The notes beneath the pieces are model-generated. The model had not been told where the DNA came from and made no database searches. It worked only from the letters and a program-made list of their open reading frames with translations. This document shows positions 45,194-54,981 of a DNA stretch of 64,000 nt, one piece after another. Source of the DNA: a bacterium (GTDB lineage Bacteria; Bacillota; Bacilli; Lactobacillales; Streptococcaceae); assembly GCA_905221375.1 (NCBI GenBank), contig CAJNCY010000003.1:1-64000 (forward strand), given 5' to 3'. Positions within the stretch are counted from its first letter, which is position 1. Each line of letters starts with the position of its first letter. The position numbers and the translations under genes were made by a program.

Positions 45194-48100
45194 GCTATTG
45201 TTTTCTCCATTTTTTCTATTTTTTGATTTAATTCTTGAATGGCCTTGATTAAGTAAGGCACCAGTGCAAATGTGTTATATGTGTAAATCCCATATGGACC
45301 CTCACGAAAAGCGTCTGGAGCGTACTTCTTCACATCTTGAGCCATGATACCACATGAGATATCCTCTACCTTATTATTAAATTCTTTTCGGTAACTATAT
45401 GTTTTTAAACGATTAATAACATCAACCCCTGAAACACTACTCTCTTGAATGTTTGATTTAAGTCTACGGTCAGAAGTATCGTTCCAAGCTGGGAACCAAT
45501 CTCTGGCACCACTGGCTTTTTCTAGATAAAAATAATCTTTACTACTGCGTCCTATCTTTTCGTAATCACCAGAATAAATCCAAGCACCACCATCATAAAA
45601 GATTCTGCCTGTAACTTTCAGGTCCCCGTGAATAATTGGTGTTTTCCAAAATTCAGCTGTGTTATAACAATACATCTTGCCATTATTTTTCACAAACCAT
45701 GCATAGTATCCAGGTTCGCTCCAATTGCTTCCCCAGTTAACCCAAAGAGCTGTTTGTCCACTGCCGCCCTCACCATCACCCATTCCAACCGAGAAGTGAT
45801 TCCGACCAGTTAACCAACGTCCGTAACCTGAATCATGCGTACCTAATTGAAATCCACCAATCCAACCTTTATAACCCTCTAAAACAGTTGAGCTAGTAAT
45901 AACTGACTCGACTTTTGTCGCAAAAATGCGTTTAGAAGTCAGTTGGTCAATAAATGCTTCATTTGCCGTGATTTTTCTAATGAGCGCATTATCAACTTTC
46001 AATTTCTCAGCCGTGACCGCTTCAGCGTCTAATATCTTAGTCGTGACCGAACCAGTTTCAAAATTGGCCGTTTTCAATTTATCAATCATAGCTGACTTGA
46101 TAACTGCGTTGTCAATCAGAGTTTCGCCAGTGATGTGAGTCAGTTTACCAGTGATGCGGTTTTGACCATTTGAGCCAAGGTTGATTCCTGAAATCAAATC
46201 ACCAGCTGAGTTGATGTTTTGAACGGACCATGACCCAGCAAGTTGTGTCTGGACTGTGCGAATCGCTTCCTCTGTGTCTTCAGGGGAAAGAGTGAAATCG
46301 GTGGCAAAACTTCCTCTTTCAAGTTTTACTTCTGAAATATAGAGGTTAATTGTTTTACCTTGTTCACCATATAACATCAAATTTAATTCATCAATGTCTT
46401 TTGGAGTCACAAAAGAAAAACTCATTTTTTTGTATTTAAAACCAGGTATATCAGAATTTGGAATAGAAACCCATTTTTGAGATATGATTTCATTGTTTTT
46501 TCTATAGTGAACTCCTAAATTTAAACCACTATAAGTTGATGCACCATCCCTTGAAATTAAGAATGAGACAGTGAAAATATCTCCTTCTAAAATCTCAAAT
46601 TTTATTCGTTGTTGTAGGCCATAATAAACAGCATCAGTTGCTCCGTAAATATGGACACCAGGCTTACCTCTATTACTACTTGAATGATTATAATTGAAAT
46701 TCAAACCAGGTTTTACAGATTCATTCCAATTTTTATTACCCGCACGAAAATCGGCATTCTTAATATAGTTATGTCCAGCGCCTACATTTTTAGCAAGTTC
46801 AACTTGAAATAGTTGATTGGTCAAAGCCATACGAGAAACTTTATCGACAATACTATTCTCGGTATTTCCTAAAATACGTTCGTACAGCTGACTAGTTTCC
46901 TTCACACGCTGGAAGTCCGTCTGATTAGCCTTACCAGCAATCAATGAAGTGATATCTGCGAACCTACCATCTACTGATTTTTTGTAGTTAGCAATCTGAG
47001 TGGCAATCGAACCATTTTGTGGATTCGTGATAGATTCGAATTTGTTCTCAATAGCTCTTACAGTTTCCTGATAAGTCGCTTTGCCTACATAGTCCTTCGC
47101 AACGAGCTCACGTACAGCCGTCGCTTGTTTTGCACTCTCCTCACGAGCATAACGTTGCAAGCTCTCTTGTCGCTGGCCATCTTGATTGACGTAACGTTCA
47201 ACTGCCGTCATCTTAGCAGACAGACCTTCAGCAGTCTTCTCAAATTCAGATTTGGCAACGACCAGATCCGTCTTGCCATCTTCAGGAGCAGGTCCTGCAT
47301 CTATACGAGTCGAACTTCTGGTCAATTCCACTTTGCGAAATGCTACATGGCCAATCTCGTTATAACCAAGAATAATTCGCCAGAAATCAAAATTTTCAGG
47401 CTTGGTCAATGCTGGTATAGTGACTTGATAAGTCTGCCAGCTAGACGTGAGGTTGAAAGTGCCATACATAATTTCAGGATTACCGGAAACTGTACGGTTA
47501 GCCCTTAATGATAGCCAAACACTTGAAGAGCCAGAGTAGCAAATTCCTTGAAACGAGAGTGTGTAAGTCTCGCCAAGTTCCAACTCAAGAAGAGCTGTCG
47601 AACTTTTACCTAAAGCTATACTTCCTTCTTTTGAATAGATTTGCATCTGCTTCCAAGTGTTAGTCGTGCCTTTAACATTGTATTCGCCATTCAAAATGGT
47701 CCAATCTTGTGGACTACTATCGCCTTGACTATAGTGCCAAAGCCCTCTTGAAAAGTCGTAGTCTTCAGCATAGTTACGACTACCGACCTTCAGCTTAGCG
47801 AAAGTCTGAGTCAATCTATCGATACCTTGCTTAACCTCTGATTTCGTCGCAAATCCGTTCATCTGGCCAGTCATTCGGCTAAGGACCTCTGTGGTCGTTC
47901 TGCGATATTCCGAAGCTTGATTGACCTCGCTTGTGACTGTCTGTTTCAAAACATCCAAATCTCCCGACAGAGCCGTCTGAGCGTTCGTAGTCTGTGACTT
48001 AAAGGCTTCAAGTTTAGCGACAGAATCCAAGCCAATCTGCTTCGCTTCCTGAGCAAGAGAACTACTTGCCCCAGCACTTCGCAGAGCATCTTCAGCTTTT

Positions 48101-49335
48101 CGTCTAGCTTCTTGGATAGAAGCGTTATCGAAGTTTTGGAATCGTTTATCGATTTCGTTTGAAATGTCTTGCTTGACTTCTTCCGCCTTGGCCTTGGCGA
48201 GTTCGATAGCGTCCGTGATATCCTTCTCACGCTTGGCAAATTCAGCATCAAAGGCACGGTCAGCGTTTGCGATTTCCTTTTTCAAACGTTCTTCAAAAAT
48301 CTGATGCAGATTTCGGCTTTCATTCAAAACGGCATCATTTACAATCCCGCCTATCGCATTAGCTAGACTGGACTGGAATGTCCCAAAACCTATTGATTTT
48401 AGACGTTTTGCCATTGGCGAATAGGTATATTTCGTGATTTTCTTACGAACATCAAGGCCGTACCAATCATGGTAGATACTGACCACATCGAACATCCGAA
48501 CTGCAACATCACTCTGACCGACAACCGAGATTTCAAGGTTATCTTCCAGCATGTCGCACATACTCGTCCGAAAATACTGCTTACCGTATTCAATCAAGCT
48601 AGCTCGGTCTTTGACGTTCTGGTCATTGACCTCAACAACAGCTTCATAGATTTGGCTATATTTCCCGAGTAAGGGGCTATCAATCACTACCACATAGTCA
48701 ACGTCAGGAGCCTTTTCTCCCTCGCCTTTAACGGTTGTTTTAAAGGTTATCCGAGTTTTCAAAGATTTCGTTGAGGTCTTATGCTGGTAGCTAGATAGAT
48801 TTTTCTTGTACATAAAAAGCGATTCATTTTCAGAACCGCCATTCTTCAGCAAGCGTAAGTTGTAGCCGTTTCGCACCATATCTCCGCCCCACTGACCAAG
48901 AATAGAATGCTTGTCTTTCGCTAAGACCTCCATAGCATTCTTGTCCTTAATGTTGAGCGTATGCCTATCATCAATGTCTGAAAAGAAAGAAAAGGGATTG
49001 GCTCTGGTAATGCTGCCAGCCAATGCGCTCAGTACCCTTGTACCACTGACACGATCAACATCGATAGAGCTGACGATGTAGTTATTTAACAAGCTGATAA
49101 CCTGATTAGCATAGACTTGGATATATCCTTGTTGCTTTTCAACCTCAAAAATATAAAAATCCTGCTCACCATGCAGGTCATCGGCTGTCAGAAAGGTTTC
49201 CTCTTTCAGCAATTCCCACTTGGGATCCGATGTAGGAAAGCGAAAGGTCAGCTGATAGGTATTATTACGCTCCTGAACGATTTCATCGTTGTAAGCTTCG
49301 TTTAAAGGCGTATTGCCTTCAGTAAGATAAATCAT
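45190..49335 (-). CDS. Tail-associated protein (Tal) with C-terminal S74 chaperone peptidase
   Basis: 1381 residues from the ATG at 49335, eight bases after GGAGG. The first 370 residues are a prophage tail endopeptidase (Tal) domain. Long coiled coils follow (about 380-520), then two carbohydrate-binding-like beta domains (about 560-680 and 900-1030). The end (about 1270-1381) is an intramolecular chaperone of peptidase family S74: DTSDRRLKSNIQ contains the self-cleaving Ser and the Lys. The trimer spike binds and may digest cell-surface glycans. Overlaps dit by ATGA. Confidence 0.88.
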   Translation of the reverse strand: MIYLTEGNTPLNEAYNDEIVQERNNTYQLTFRFPTSDPKWELLKEETFLTADDLHGEQDFYIFEVEKQQGYIQVYANQVISLLNNYIVSSIDVDRVSGTRVLSALAGSITRANPFSFFSDIDDRHTLNIKDKNAMEVLAKDKHSILGQWGGDMVRNGYNLRLLKNGGSENESLFMYKKNLSSYQHKTSTKSLKTRITFKTTVKGEGEKAPDVDYVVVIDSPLLGKYSQIYEAVVEVNDQNVKDRASLIEYGKQYFRTSMCDMLEDNLEISVVGQSDVAVRMFDVVSIYHDWYGLDVRKKITKYTYSPMAKRLKSIGFGTFQSSLANAIGGIVNDAVLNESRNLHQIFEERLKKEIANADRAFDAEFAKREKDITDAIELAKAKAEEVKQDISNEIDKRFQNFDNASIQEARRKAEDALRSAGASSSLAQEAKQIGLDSVAKLEAFKSQTTNAQTALSGDLDVLKQTVTSEVNQASEYRRTTTEVLSRMTGQMNGFATKSEVKQGIDRLTQTFAKLKVGSRNYAEDYDFSRGLWHYSQGDSSPQDWTILNGEYNVKGTTNTWKQMQIYSKEGSIALGKSSTALLELELGETYTLSFQGICYSGSSSVWLSLRANRTVSGNPEIMYGTFNLTSSWQTYQVTIPALTKPENFDFWRIILGYNEIGHVAFRKVELTRSSTRIDAGPAPEDGKTDLVVAKSEFEKTAEGLSAKMTAVERYVNQDGQRQESLQRYAREESAKQATAVRELVAKDYVGKATYQETVRAIENKFESITNPQNGSIATQIANYKKSVDGRFADITSLIAGKANQTDFQRVKETSQLYERILGNTENSIVDKVSRMALTNQLFQVELAKNVGAGHNYIKNADFRAGNKNWNESVKPGLNFNYNHSSSNRGKPGVHIYGATDAVYYGLQQRIKFEILEGDIFTVSFLISRDGASTYSGLNLGVHYRKNNEIISQKWVSIPNSDIPGFKYKKMSFSFVTPKDIDELNLMLYGEQGKTINLYISEVKLERGSFATDFTLSPEDTEEAIRTVQTQLAGSWSVQNINSAGDLISGINLGSNGQNRITGKLTHITGETLIDNAVIKSAMIDKLKTANFETGSVTTKILDAEAVTAEKLKVDNALIRKITANEAFIDQLTSKRIFATKVESVITSSTVLEGYKGWIGGFQLGTHDSGYGRWLTGRNHFSVGMGDGEGGSGQTALWVNWGSNWSEPGYYAWFVKNNGKMYCYNTAEFWKTPIIHGDLKVTGRIFYDGGAWIYSGDYEKIGRSSKDYFYLEKASGARDWFPAWNDTSDRRLKSNIQESSVSGVDVINRLKTYSYRKEFNNKVEDISCGIMAQDVKKYAPDAFREGPYGIYTYNTFALVPYLIKAIQELNQKIEKMEKTIA

Positions 49336-50030
49336 AAGATATACCTCCAATTCGGCCGAACTGTGACTTTACGAACAGCACCAGTAAAGACCAGACCGTT
49401 ATTACCGACCGCCAACTCAAAGAAGCCTCCACGTTTTCGTAGCGTATTTTGCACCGCACCATCTGCATTATAGATATTTTGTTTCTTATGCCTACAATCA
49501 ATGGTCACTTTTCGTCTAATGGTCAAGTGCATAGTTGTCCGTCCAATAGTCAAAGAAACATCACCATCTCCTTCAATCTCAATTACAGGCTCACTATAGA
49601 CAGATCCTGGATTGTTGATATTTCCACTTGCGGTAAAGACCAAAGGAGCAACATCTTTCTGATATCGGAACGGTTGCATACTCAGCTTGATTTCTAGTTT
49701 CCAGCCGTGCATACCTTGGGGCTTGTATTTTGCACTGACGAAATCAGCATAAAATAAAGAGTCTAGCTGATAGCTAAGCTCTAGCGTATTATCGTTTGGT
49801 TGGAATCTCTCAACGATTTTAGACGGGTCTACCGTTCTTGGAAGGTAAAGTGCAAAAGTCCTTTCGTAACTTTCGTAAGCACCGTCCAAGATACGGTAAT
49901 TCCCGTTAACCCCAAACAGGGTAGCTGTTTCCGAGACTTTAGGTTTAGCAGCCTCTACCTCGCCAAAATCTGTCACCACACAGTTAGGAATGGTTGAAGT
50001 ATTGAAACCATTGATAATCATGTATTCCAT
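49332..50030 (-). CDS. Distal tail protein (Dit)
   Basis: 232 residues. IINGFNTSTIPNCVV at the start, ERTFALYLPRTVDPSKIVER in the ring domain, and YKPQGMHGWKLEIKLSMQPF near residue 120 fit siphovirus Dit proteins, the hub between the tail tube and Tal. Its gene lies between tape measure and Tal as usual. Starts one base into the stop of the tape measure gene. Confidence 0.88.
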   Translation of the reverse strand: MEYMIINGFNTSTIPNCVVTDFGEVEAAKPKVSETATLFGVNGNYRILDGAYESYERTFALYLPRTVDPSKIVERFQPNDNTLELSYQLDSLFYADFVSAKYKPQGMHGWKLEIKLSMQPFRYQKDVAPLVFTASGNINNPGSVYSEPVIEIEGDGDVSLTIGRTTMHLTIRRKVTIDCRHKKQNIYNADGAVQNTLRKRGGFFELAVGNNGLVFTGAVRKVTVRPNWRYIL

Positions 50031-51910
50031 TAAATTCCCTCCCTAGCATAAATCGCGCCTTGGCGTTGGTAGACGCTCATTGAAATTTTATCAGCGTCCA
50101 GATAAGTATCTGACGGCTTTTCAAGGATAGCAGTAAGGATCTTCTCCATACTTGTTCTCAGAATCGCTATCTCAGACACGGTTTGACTGTCTTTTGCCTC
50201 GAGTTGAGCGCTTGGCATGGCCAAACTTGCTTCAATATTTTTGGCAATGGTAGGTGTTCCAATCAAACCAAAATCATCGTTTGAAAATGCGTTTGAGATT
50301 TCACCAGCCATTCCACTGACAGATTTCTTAACACCTTTGAAACGGTCCTGCAACCCTCTATCCAAACCTTGCATAATCGCATTACCTGCAGGAATCAAGA
50401 GCTTGCGGTCGTACTCAATCGGACCCTTGTGGTCAGCAATCCAACCAGCAATACCTCCTACAAAGTCAGTAACTGCACTCCAAGCGGATTTCAAACCGCC
50501 TAGGAATCCATCAAGGATAGCCTTACCTGCTGACCATAGGTCAATGTTTCGAATGCCGTCAAAGATACTCGTAACATTACTTACAAGGTCACTAACACCT
50601 TGCTTCATACTTTCCCATGCTCGCTGAGCGCCTTGGACAAGTCCATCAATCAGACCTAAGACAGTTGATTTCAACCCTTCCCAAGCACTGCTTGCGACAG
50701 ATTTGATAGTGTTCCAGATGTTGGATAATATCTGAGCAAAACCATCAAAGATAGCCTTACCTGCATCAGACAACCCTTTCCAGATGGCCTCACCAACACC
50801 CTTTATAGCATTCCAAGCTGTGCCCCAGTCACCATTGATGATAGCCATGACTGCTTTTATAATGCCACTGATAACATCCATAGCCGTCTGAATAGCAATC
50901 TTAATCAATTCCCAAACTGTTGTTACTACAGTGCAGATATTGTTCCACGTCGCTTCAATGAAAGGAGCAAGGATATTCATTGCGGTTTCAATAATGGATT
51001 GAATAATCGGCATAACCGTCTGAATAACTGTCTGGATTGCGTTCCAAACCGTTGTGAACGTTTGTTGAATCAAACCTTGATTTTCAGTCCACCATAGGGA
51101 AATACCGTCCCAAACGGACCTAATAAAATCAACAACTGCTTGGATAATTGGAGCAACAACAGCCATCATATTATTCCAGACGGTTGTAGCTGTTTCAACA
51201 ATACCATTCCAAACTTCGGTCAAAACTGGTGCGACAGACTGCCACACACCAGAGAACCAATCCATGAAGCCTTGCCAGATTTGTCTACCCGTCTCAGTTT
51301 GAGTAAAGAAATAAACCAAACCTGCAGTCAATGCAGCAATCGCAGCGATTGCAATTCCGATTGGATTGGCACTCATAGCAGTAAATAGACCCGTGACTGC
51401 TGTTTTAATTGTCGTTAAGACAGCAGGTATTCCAGATAGCAATCCCGAGACTGCCGAAAATGCTTTAAAAGCTAAAAATGCAGAACCAAGAGCGGTAACG
51501 ATACCACCCATGATACTTCCTATACCTTCGCCAAAAATCCCACTGAAAACACCCTTGATTCCTCCTAAAATAAGGTTAGGAATTTGCTTCAAAATATTTC
51601 CGATCATCGGAATCAAGTTTCCGAATAGAAATGTGGATGTCGTTTCCATTAAGGCTTGTAAAGCAGGTTGAATATCTTCACCCAAAGACAACTTTCCAAG
51701 TACATTCTGAGCAGCTGCTTTCATAGATTCAAATGATCCAGTGAAAGTTGTTGCTGCTTCTCTTGCTGTTGTGCCAGTGATGTCCAAATTCTCTTGGATA
51801 GCGTGAATGGCGCTATAAACATCTGACAAGTTATTCATGTCATACTTAACGCCTGTCAATTTTTCTGCGTCGGACAAAAGCCGTTGCATTTCTTGTTTCG
51901 TACCACCATA
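50030..51910 (-). CDS. Tape measure protein, exon 2
   Basis: 626 residues that continue exon 1 after splicing: exon 1 ends in NLKLG and exon 2 begins YGGTKQEMQRLLSDAEK, an ordinary tape-measure sequence. Long hydrophobic stretches and repeated W-rich helices (TTVWNAIQTVIQTVMPIIQS) follow. Spliced length is about 803 residues. The apparent start at 51889 is an internal Met without a ribosome site. The protein sets tail length and may help DNA injection. Confidence 0.88.
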   Translation of the reverse strand, partial: YGGTKQEMQRLLSDAEKLTGVKYDMNNLSDVYSAIHAIQENLDITGTTAREAATTFTGSFESMKAAAQNVLGKLSLGEDIQPALQALMETTSTFLFGNLIPMIGNILKQIPNLILGGIKGVFSGIFGEGIGSIMGGIVTALGSAFLAFKAFSAVSGLLSGIPAVLTTIKTAVTGLFTAMSANPIGIAIAAIAALTAGLVYFFTQTETGRQIWQGFMDWFSGVWQSVAPVLTEVWNGIVETATTVWNNMMAVVAPIIQAVVDFIRSVWDGISLWWTENQGLIQQTFTTVWNAIQTVIQTVMPIIQSIIETAMNILAPFIEATWNNICTVVTTVWELIKIAIQTAMDVISGIIKAVMAIINGDWGTAWNAIKGVGEAIWKGLSDAGKAIFDGFAQILSNIWNTIKSVASSAWEGLKSTVLGLIDGLVQGAQRAWESMKQGVSDLVSNVTSIFDGIRNIDLWSAGKAILDGFLGGLKSAWSAVTDFVGGIAGWIADHKGPIEYDRKLLIPAGNAIMQGLDRGLQDRFKGVKKSVSGMAGEISNAFSNDDFGLIGTPTIAKNIEASLAMPSAQLEAKDSQTVSEIAILRTSMEKILTAILEKPSDTYLDADKISMSVYQRQGAIYAREGI

Positions 51911-52797
51911 CAGTACAAATTCGCTATGATTCGCTAGATCATAACCGTCTTTTTAAGACTGCTCTATGTCGCCATAGAGATTAGACTATCTCTTATGCAT
52001 TAAATGCATCCTAGCGCTTCGGCTCGCTTGAGCCTACTCTACTCCATTAAAAAAACACCCTTTCGGATGCTTTTTGTTTCGATAGTCGTTACACTTTCAA
52101 GATTTTAGAACGTTCTCCGTCCCTGTAAGAAAATCTATATCCCCTTGTTTTTCCACGTCTTCCAATAGTTCCTTTTTCTAACATTAAAGAAATATTAGAA
52201 ACAGTACAATCGAAGTATTTAGCAGTTTCAGAAATGCTTTCAAATTCCATTGTGCCTATAACACCTAGCCATGCTAAATGCCCGCCACCTCTTTTATTTC
52301 TTTCTTCTGCATATCTCGTTACTACGATTGTTTCACTTCTGACACCGACTGTTTCAAAACGTGAATTATTTTCTGAATAAGTTGCCCACCGCAGATTATC
52401 AATAGAATTATTTTGTCGGTTTCCGTCGATATGATCTACTGTTAATTTATTTTCCGGATTCGGCATAAATGCTTCTGCAACCAATCTATGAATCGGGATT
52501 TTTTCAGATTTATTATTCTTGTATAGGTCAACTATTAAATAGCCATTCTGCTTATTTGTGAATGGTTGCTTGATATGTCCGGTTTTATCATTTCTGACTT
52601 CTCCGAACTCATTTATTGAATAGTTGTCATTTCTTTTGATTTTCTTCCACATACTGCTTTTTCCTAGTATTTGATAATTTTATTTTATCATACAATTAAG
52701 GAAAAAGCGACTAAAATCTTGCTTAGCACGGTATTGTCTAGGCAACTCCTAGAGTTTCACCGTTTTCACTAGGTTTATACTCGGCTATGGTTTTTCT
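51911..52797 (-). other. Group I intron in tape measure gene
   Basis: 887 nt. 5' exon ends CUCGGU (52798-52803), which pairs with intron GCCGAG (52780-52785), leaving the U-G wobble at the splice site (P1). The preceding intron ACCAUA (52786-52791) pairs with exon 2 UAUGGU (P10). Core boxes: P-like AAAACGGUGAAA, Q-like ACAAUACCGUGCUAAGC (52721-52737), R-like GUGUAACGACUAUC (52081-52094) and S-like AAGAGAUAGUCU (51983-51994), where GACUAUC/GAUAGUC form P7. The last intron base is G (51911). Confidence 0.93.
52089..52652 (-). CDS. Intron-encoded HNH homing endonuclease
   Basis: 187 residues. NUMOD4-type start (WKKIKRNDNYSINEFGEVRN), then the HNH core with HRLVAEAFMP, VDHIDGNRQNNSIDNLRWAT, and a C-terminal helix-turn-helix-like part (SETAKYFDCTVSNISLML) for site recognition. 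It lies inside the group I intron; its stop codon is in the 5' strand of P7. It should cut intronless tape measure genes and spread the intron. Confidence 0.9.
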   Translation of the reverse strand: MWKKIKRNDNYSINEFGEVRNDKTGHIKQPFTNKQNGYLIVDLYKNNKSEKIPIHRLVAEAFMPNPENKLTVDHIDGNRQNNSIDNLRWATYSENNSRFETVGVRSETIVVTRYAEERNKRGGGHLAWLGVIGTMEFESISETAKYFDCTVSNISLMLEKGTIGRRGKTRGYRFSYRDGERSKILKV

Positions 52798-53328
52798 ACC
52801 GAGTTTCAAGTTATCAAGCATGGTATAGTTTTGCTTGGCAAAACCTTGATAAGCCAACTGGATGCTTTCCATAGATGTACCCATCTTGTTCGCATTATCT
52901 GACATATCAATCATGGCCATGTTAGCTGTTTCTGCTGCTTTATTTGTATCTCCACCAAGAGATTGCAATAAACTTGCTGAGAAGCCTGTAACATTTTCCA
53001 TGTAGGCATTGGCCGATAGACCTGTTGTTTTGTAGGCCTCGTTTGCAAAGCCTTTGACCTTATCAGCTGAATCTTTAAATAGGGTTTCGACACCACCAAG
53101 CGATTGTTGTAGTGCTGCCCCTTCAGTTATGGATGCTCCAATTGCCTTACCAATTCCTGCAGCAGCAATAACTCCTGAAACAGCCCCCATCATTTTGGAT
53201 CCGAGGGATTCGCCTGCGCTAACGCCAGCGGAGGCGACTTCACCACCCATTTCCTTTTGAATCATGCCACTAATGCCTTTAGCAGACGGAATGATTTGTA
53301 CATAGGCTTTTCCTAATTCGGTCGCCAC
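52798..53328 (-). CDS. Tape measure protein, exon 1
   Basis: 177 residues to the splice site; GTG start overlapping the previous stop as TAGTG. AYVQIIPSAKGISGMIQKEM is the usual opening of siphovirus tape measure proteins. Unspliced reading adds 19 intron-encoded residues and stops at 52738. This is not a broken gene: intron pairings show it is rejoined with exon 2. Confidence 0.9.
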
Positions 53329-53714
53329 TATTCCTCACCTCCTGTTTTCTCAAGCAAAGCCTTGCGATAGTTTTCAAAGTCCTCACCAGATTCAAAGACG
53401 AGATAGTCTTTCTCATCGTTCTCACTCTTATCTCTCTTAATGAGTTGATCTGCGATGGATGCAGGACGATTAACACCCTTTTGTCCATCCTTGGTTTGCA
53501 ACCACAAAGAAAGAGACAGTCTGTCTACAATACTTGCAAGCAAAGTAGTTTCCAGAGGGACAATCTGATTAGACATCATCTGCTTTATCCGCGAATCATC
53601 ACGCAACCCATACGCAAAAACAGCCACCTCATTTAAAGGCAGCTGTTTATAGTCGTATATTTGATAGGTTTCCGCTAAATCACAGACAAGAGCATCCTCG
53701 TCTAAGGAAATCAT
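53328..53714 (-). CDS. Tail assembly chaperone, frameshift extension (T part)
   Basis: 128 residues counted from an ATG, but this ATG has no ribosome site. The frame is open upstream for six codons to an A AAA AAA slippery site at the end of the previous gene, so it is probably made only as the C-terminal part of a -1 frameshift fusion. Helical, charged, no enzyme motif (LPLNEVAVFAYGLRDDSRIK). Confidence 0.75.
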   Translation of the reverse strand: MISLDEDALVCDLAETYQIYDYKQLPLNEVAVFAYGLRDDSRIKQMMSNQIVPLETTLLASIVDRLSLSLWLQTKDGQKGVNRPASIADQLIKRDKSENDEKDYLVFESGEDFENYRKALLEKTGGEE

Positions 53715-53725
53715 CTGAGCAAGGA

Positions 53726-54001
53726 CTAGGATTTTTTTAAGTCATTACTTTTATCAAAGATACTCTTAATATCTGCAAACAATACTTCAGAGTCCACGAT
53801 TTCATCTTCATCCTCCAAATGTTTTAAAAACGATAGGGCTTGTTCTTTACCAAATAGAAGATTTAAAAATGTTTCTGTTTCTTCAAGATCTTGCTTTTCA
53901 ACTTTAGCGACAGATTTGAGAAGATAATAATTTCTCAATCGTTTTTTAGGAATTTTATATTCAAACCCTGATTCTGTTGTTCCTTTTAAGATTTCTTCCA
54001 T
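53726..54001 (-). CDS. Tail assembly chaperone (G part)
   Basis: 91 residues, acidic, just before the tape measure region, the usual place of the G/GT chaperones that bind the tape measure during tail assembly. The gene ends TTA AAA AAA TCC TAG, which holds the slippery heptamer A AAA AAA (53732-53738). A -1 shift there joins it to the next frame. FGKEQALSFLKHLEDEDEIV lies in the middle. Confidence 0.75.
   Translation of the reverse strand: MEEILKGTTESGFEYKIPKKRLRNYYLLKSVAKVEKQDLEETETFLNLLFGKEQALSFLKHLEDEDEIVDSEVLFADIKSIFDKSNDLKKS
53732..53738 (-). promoter_or_regulatory. -1 ribosomal frameshift site
   Basis: A_AAA_AAA in the zero frame, two codons before the stop of the G part. The -1 frame then reads ILVLAQ into the downstream frame at 53714. 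Confidence 0.75.
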
Positions 54002-54006
54002 TTGAT

Positions 54007-54630
54007 TTACGCTCCTTGGATGTATTCGTAGTGAGTGTTCTCACTGTTGTCTGGTAATGCAGTGATAGTCAATTCATAGCCGATAGGTTCGCCATCTTTA
54101 TAGCTGATTTCGCCAATTTCGCTAACCTTACCACGAGGGATGACAACGCGTTTTACGTAGCCATTTTTCAGCAAAGTATCAATAACCAAACTATGTTCTG
54201 GCAACTCTTTACCGTTTGCTTTCACGGTGATTCCAGTTTCAAGCGTTCCTGAAACGTTATCTGGTCCATAGACTTCTTTCAAGACTTCGATGTTAAGGCC
54301 CTCAATCAATTTGTATTTGAAAGTGTCTTTCTTTTCAGTTTGAGAAGACAAGACTGTTTGTCCGCCCCAGGCTTTGACTTCTTCTGACTCTGGTGAGTTC
54401 TCATTGGTCAATCCATCCTCTGAAATGTACCCTAGCGTTTTAAACGCTTGGTTTAAGGCTGTTTTTGCATTCGTTGGAAGATCTGTTCCAGCTGGAGCAG
54501 TAGAAACCGCCCCTCCGATTTTCGGCTTAGCAGCCGTTACATTTGATGCTGATGCAGTCGTCATATTCTTTCCTCCTGTTGATTCTGCATTTGGTGTTCT
54601 TACTTCTGGTGCTTCTAATTCTGGCGCCAA
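54007..54630 (-). CDS. Major tail protein
   Basis: 207 residues from a TTG with a perfect AAAGGAGGTG site. A second start, the ATG 22 codons later (54564), also has AGGAGG at good spacing, so two forms may be made. Core KDTFKYKLIEGLNIEVLKEV and GKVSEIGEISYKDGEPIGYE fit the tail tube subunit family. Located between the tail-completion and chaperone genes. Confidence 0.8.
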   Translation of the reverse strand: MAPELEAPEVRTPNAESTGGKNMTTASASNVTAAKPKIGGAVSTAPAGTDLPTNAKTALNQAFKTLGYISEDGLTNENSPESEEVKAWGGQTVLSSQTEKKDTFKYKLIEGLNIEVLKEVYGPDNVSGTLETGITVKANGKELPEHSLVIDTLLKNGYVKRVVIPRGKVSEIGEISYKDGEPIGYELTITALPDNSENTHYEYIQGA

Positions 54631-54645
54631 AACTACACCTCCTTT

Positions 54646-54981
54646 TTAAAAATAATTGATGTCATATACCGCTTGATAGCGATATTGCTTCGTTTCAGTG
54701 TCTGTAAAGTTGTAGTCACTATTGTGATGTACACCGCTAACTTCGTTGACTGTGATGAGATTCTCAACTACTCTCTTGACTTTCTCATTCAACTCAGCAG
54801 CCTTTTGAAGTGATGGTGCATAACTTTGAAAAGCGAATGTAGCGGAATGAACGTAGTCACTTCCACCACTTCCAGTCTTTTCTAAAATGACATAACTCTC
54901 AGGCATATTCGGTTTATGTTCAAAAAAAGACGGAACATCTAACTGTCCGTCCAAAAATTTCTTTATAACTAATTCGATCAT
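54646..54981 (-). CDS. Tail terminator/completion-type protein
   Basis: 111 residues. SYVILEKTGSGGSDYVHSAT then AAELNEKVKRVVENLI resembles gp11/tail completion proteins of streptococcal siphophages. It overlaps the preceding gene by 4 bp. Confidence 0.7.
   Translation of the reverse strand: MIELVIKKFLDGQLDVPSFFEHKPNMPESYVILEKTGSGGSDYVHSATFAFQSYAPSLQKAAELNEKVKRVVENLITVNEVSGVHHNSDYNFTDTETKQYRYQAVYDINYF

Noticed and set aside
47017..47508. 163-codon plus-strand frame inside the tail spike gene
   Set aside because: Antisense shadow of a well-supported gene; no ribosome site and unlikely composition.
50030..53328. Tape measure gene as a pseudogene broken by an HNH insertion
   Set aside because: P1, P10 and P7 pairings and an in-frame junction show a group I intron that is removed by splicing.
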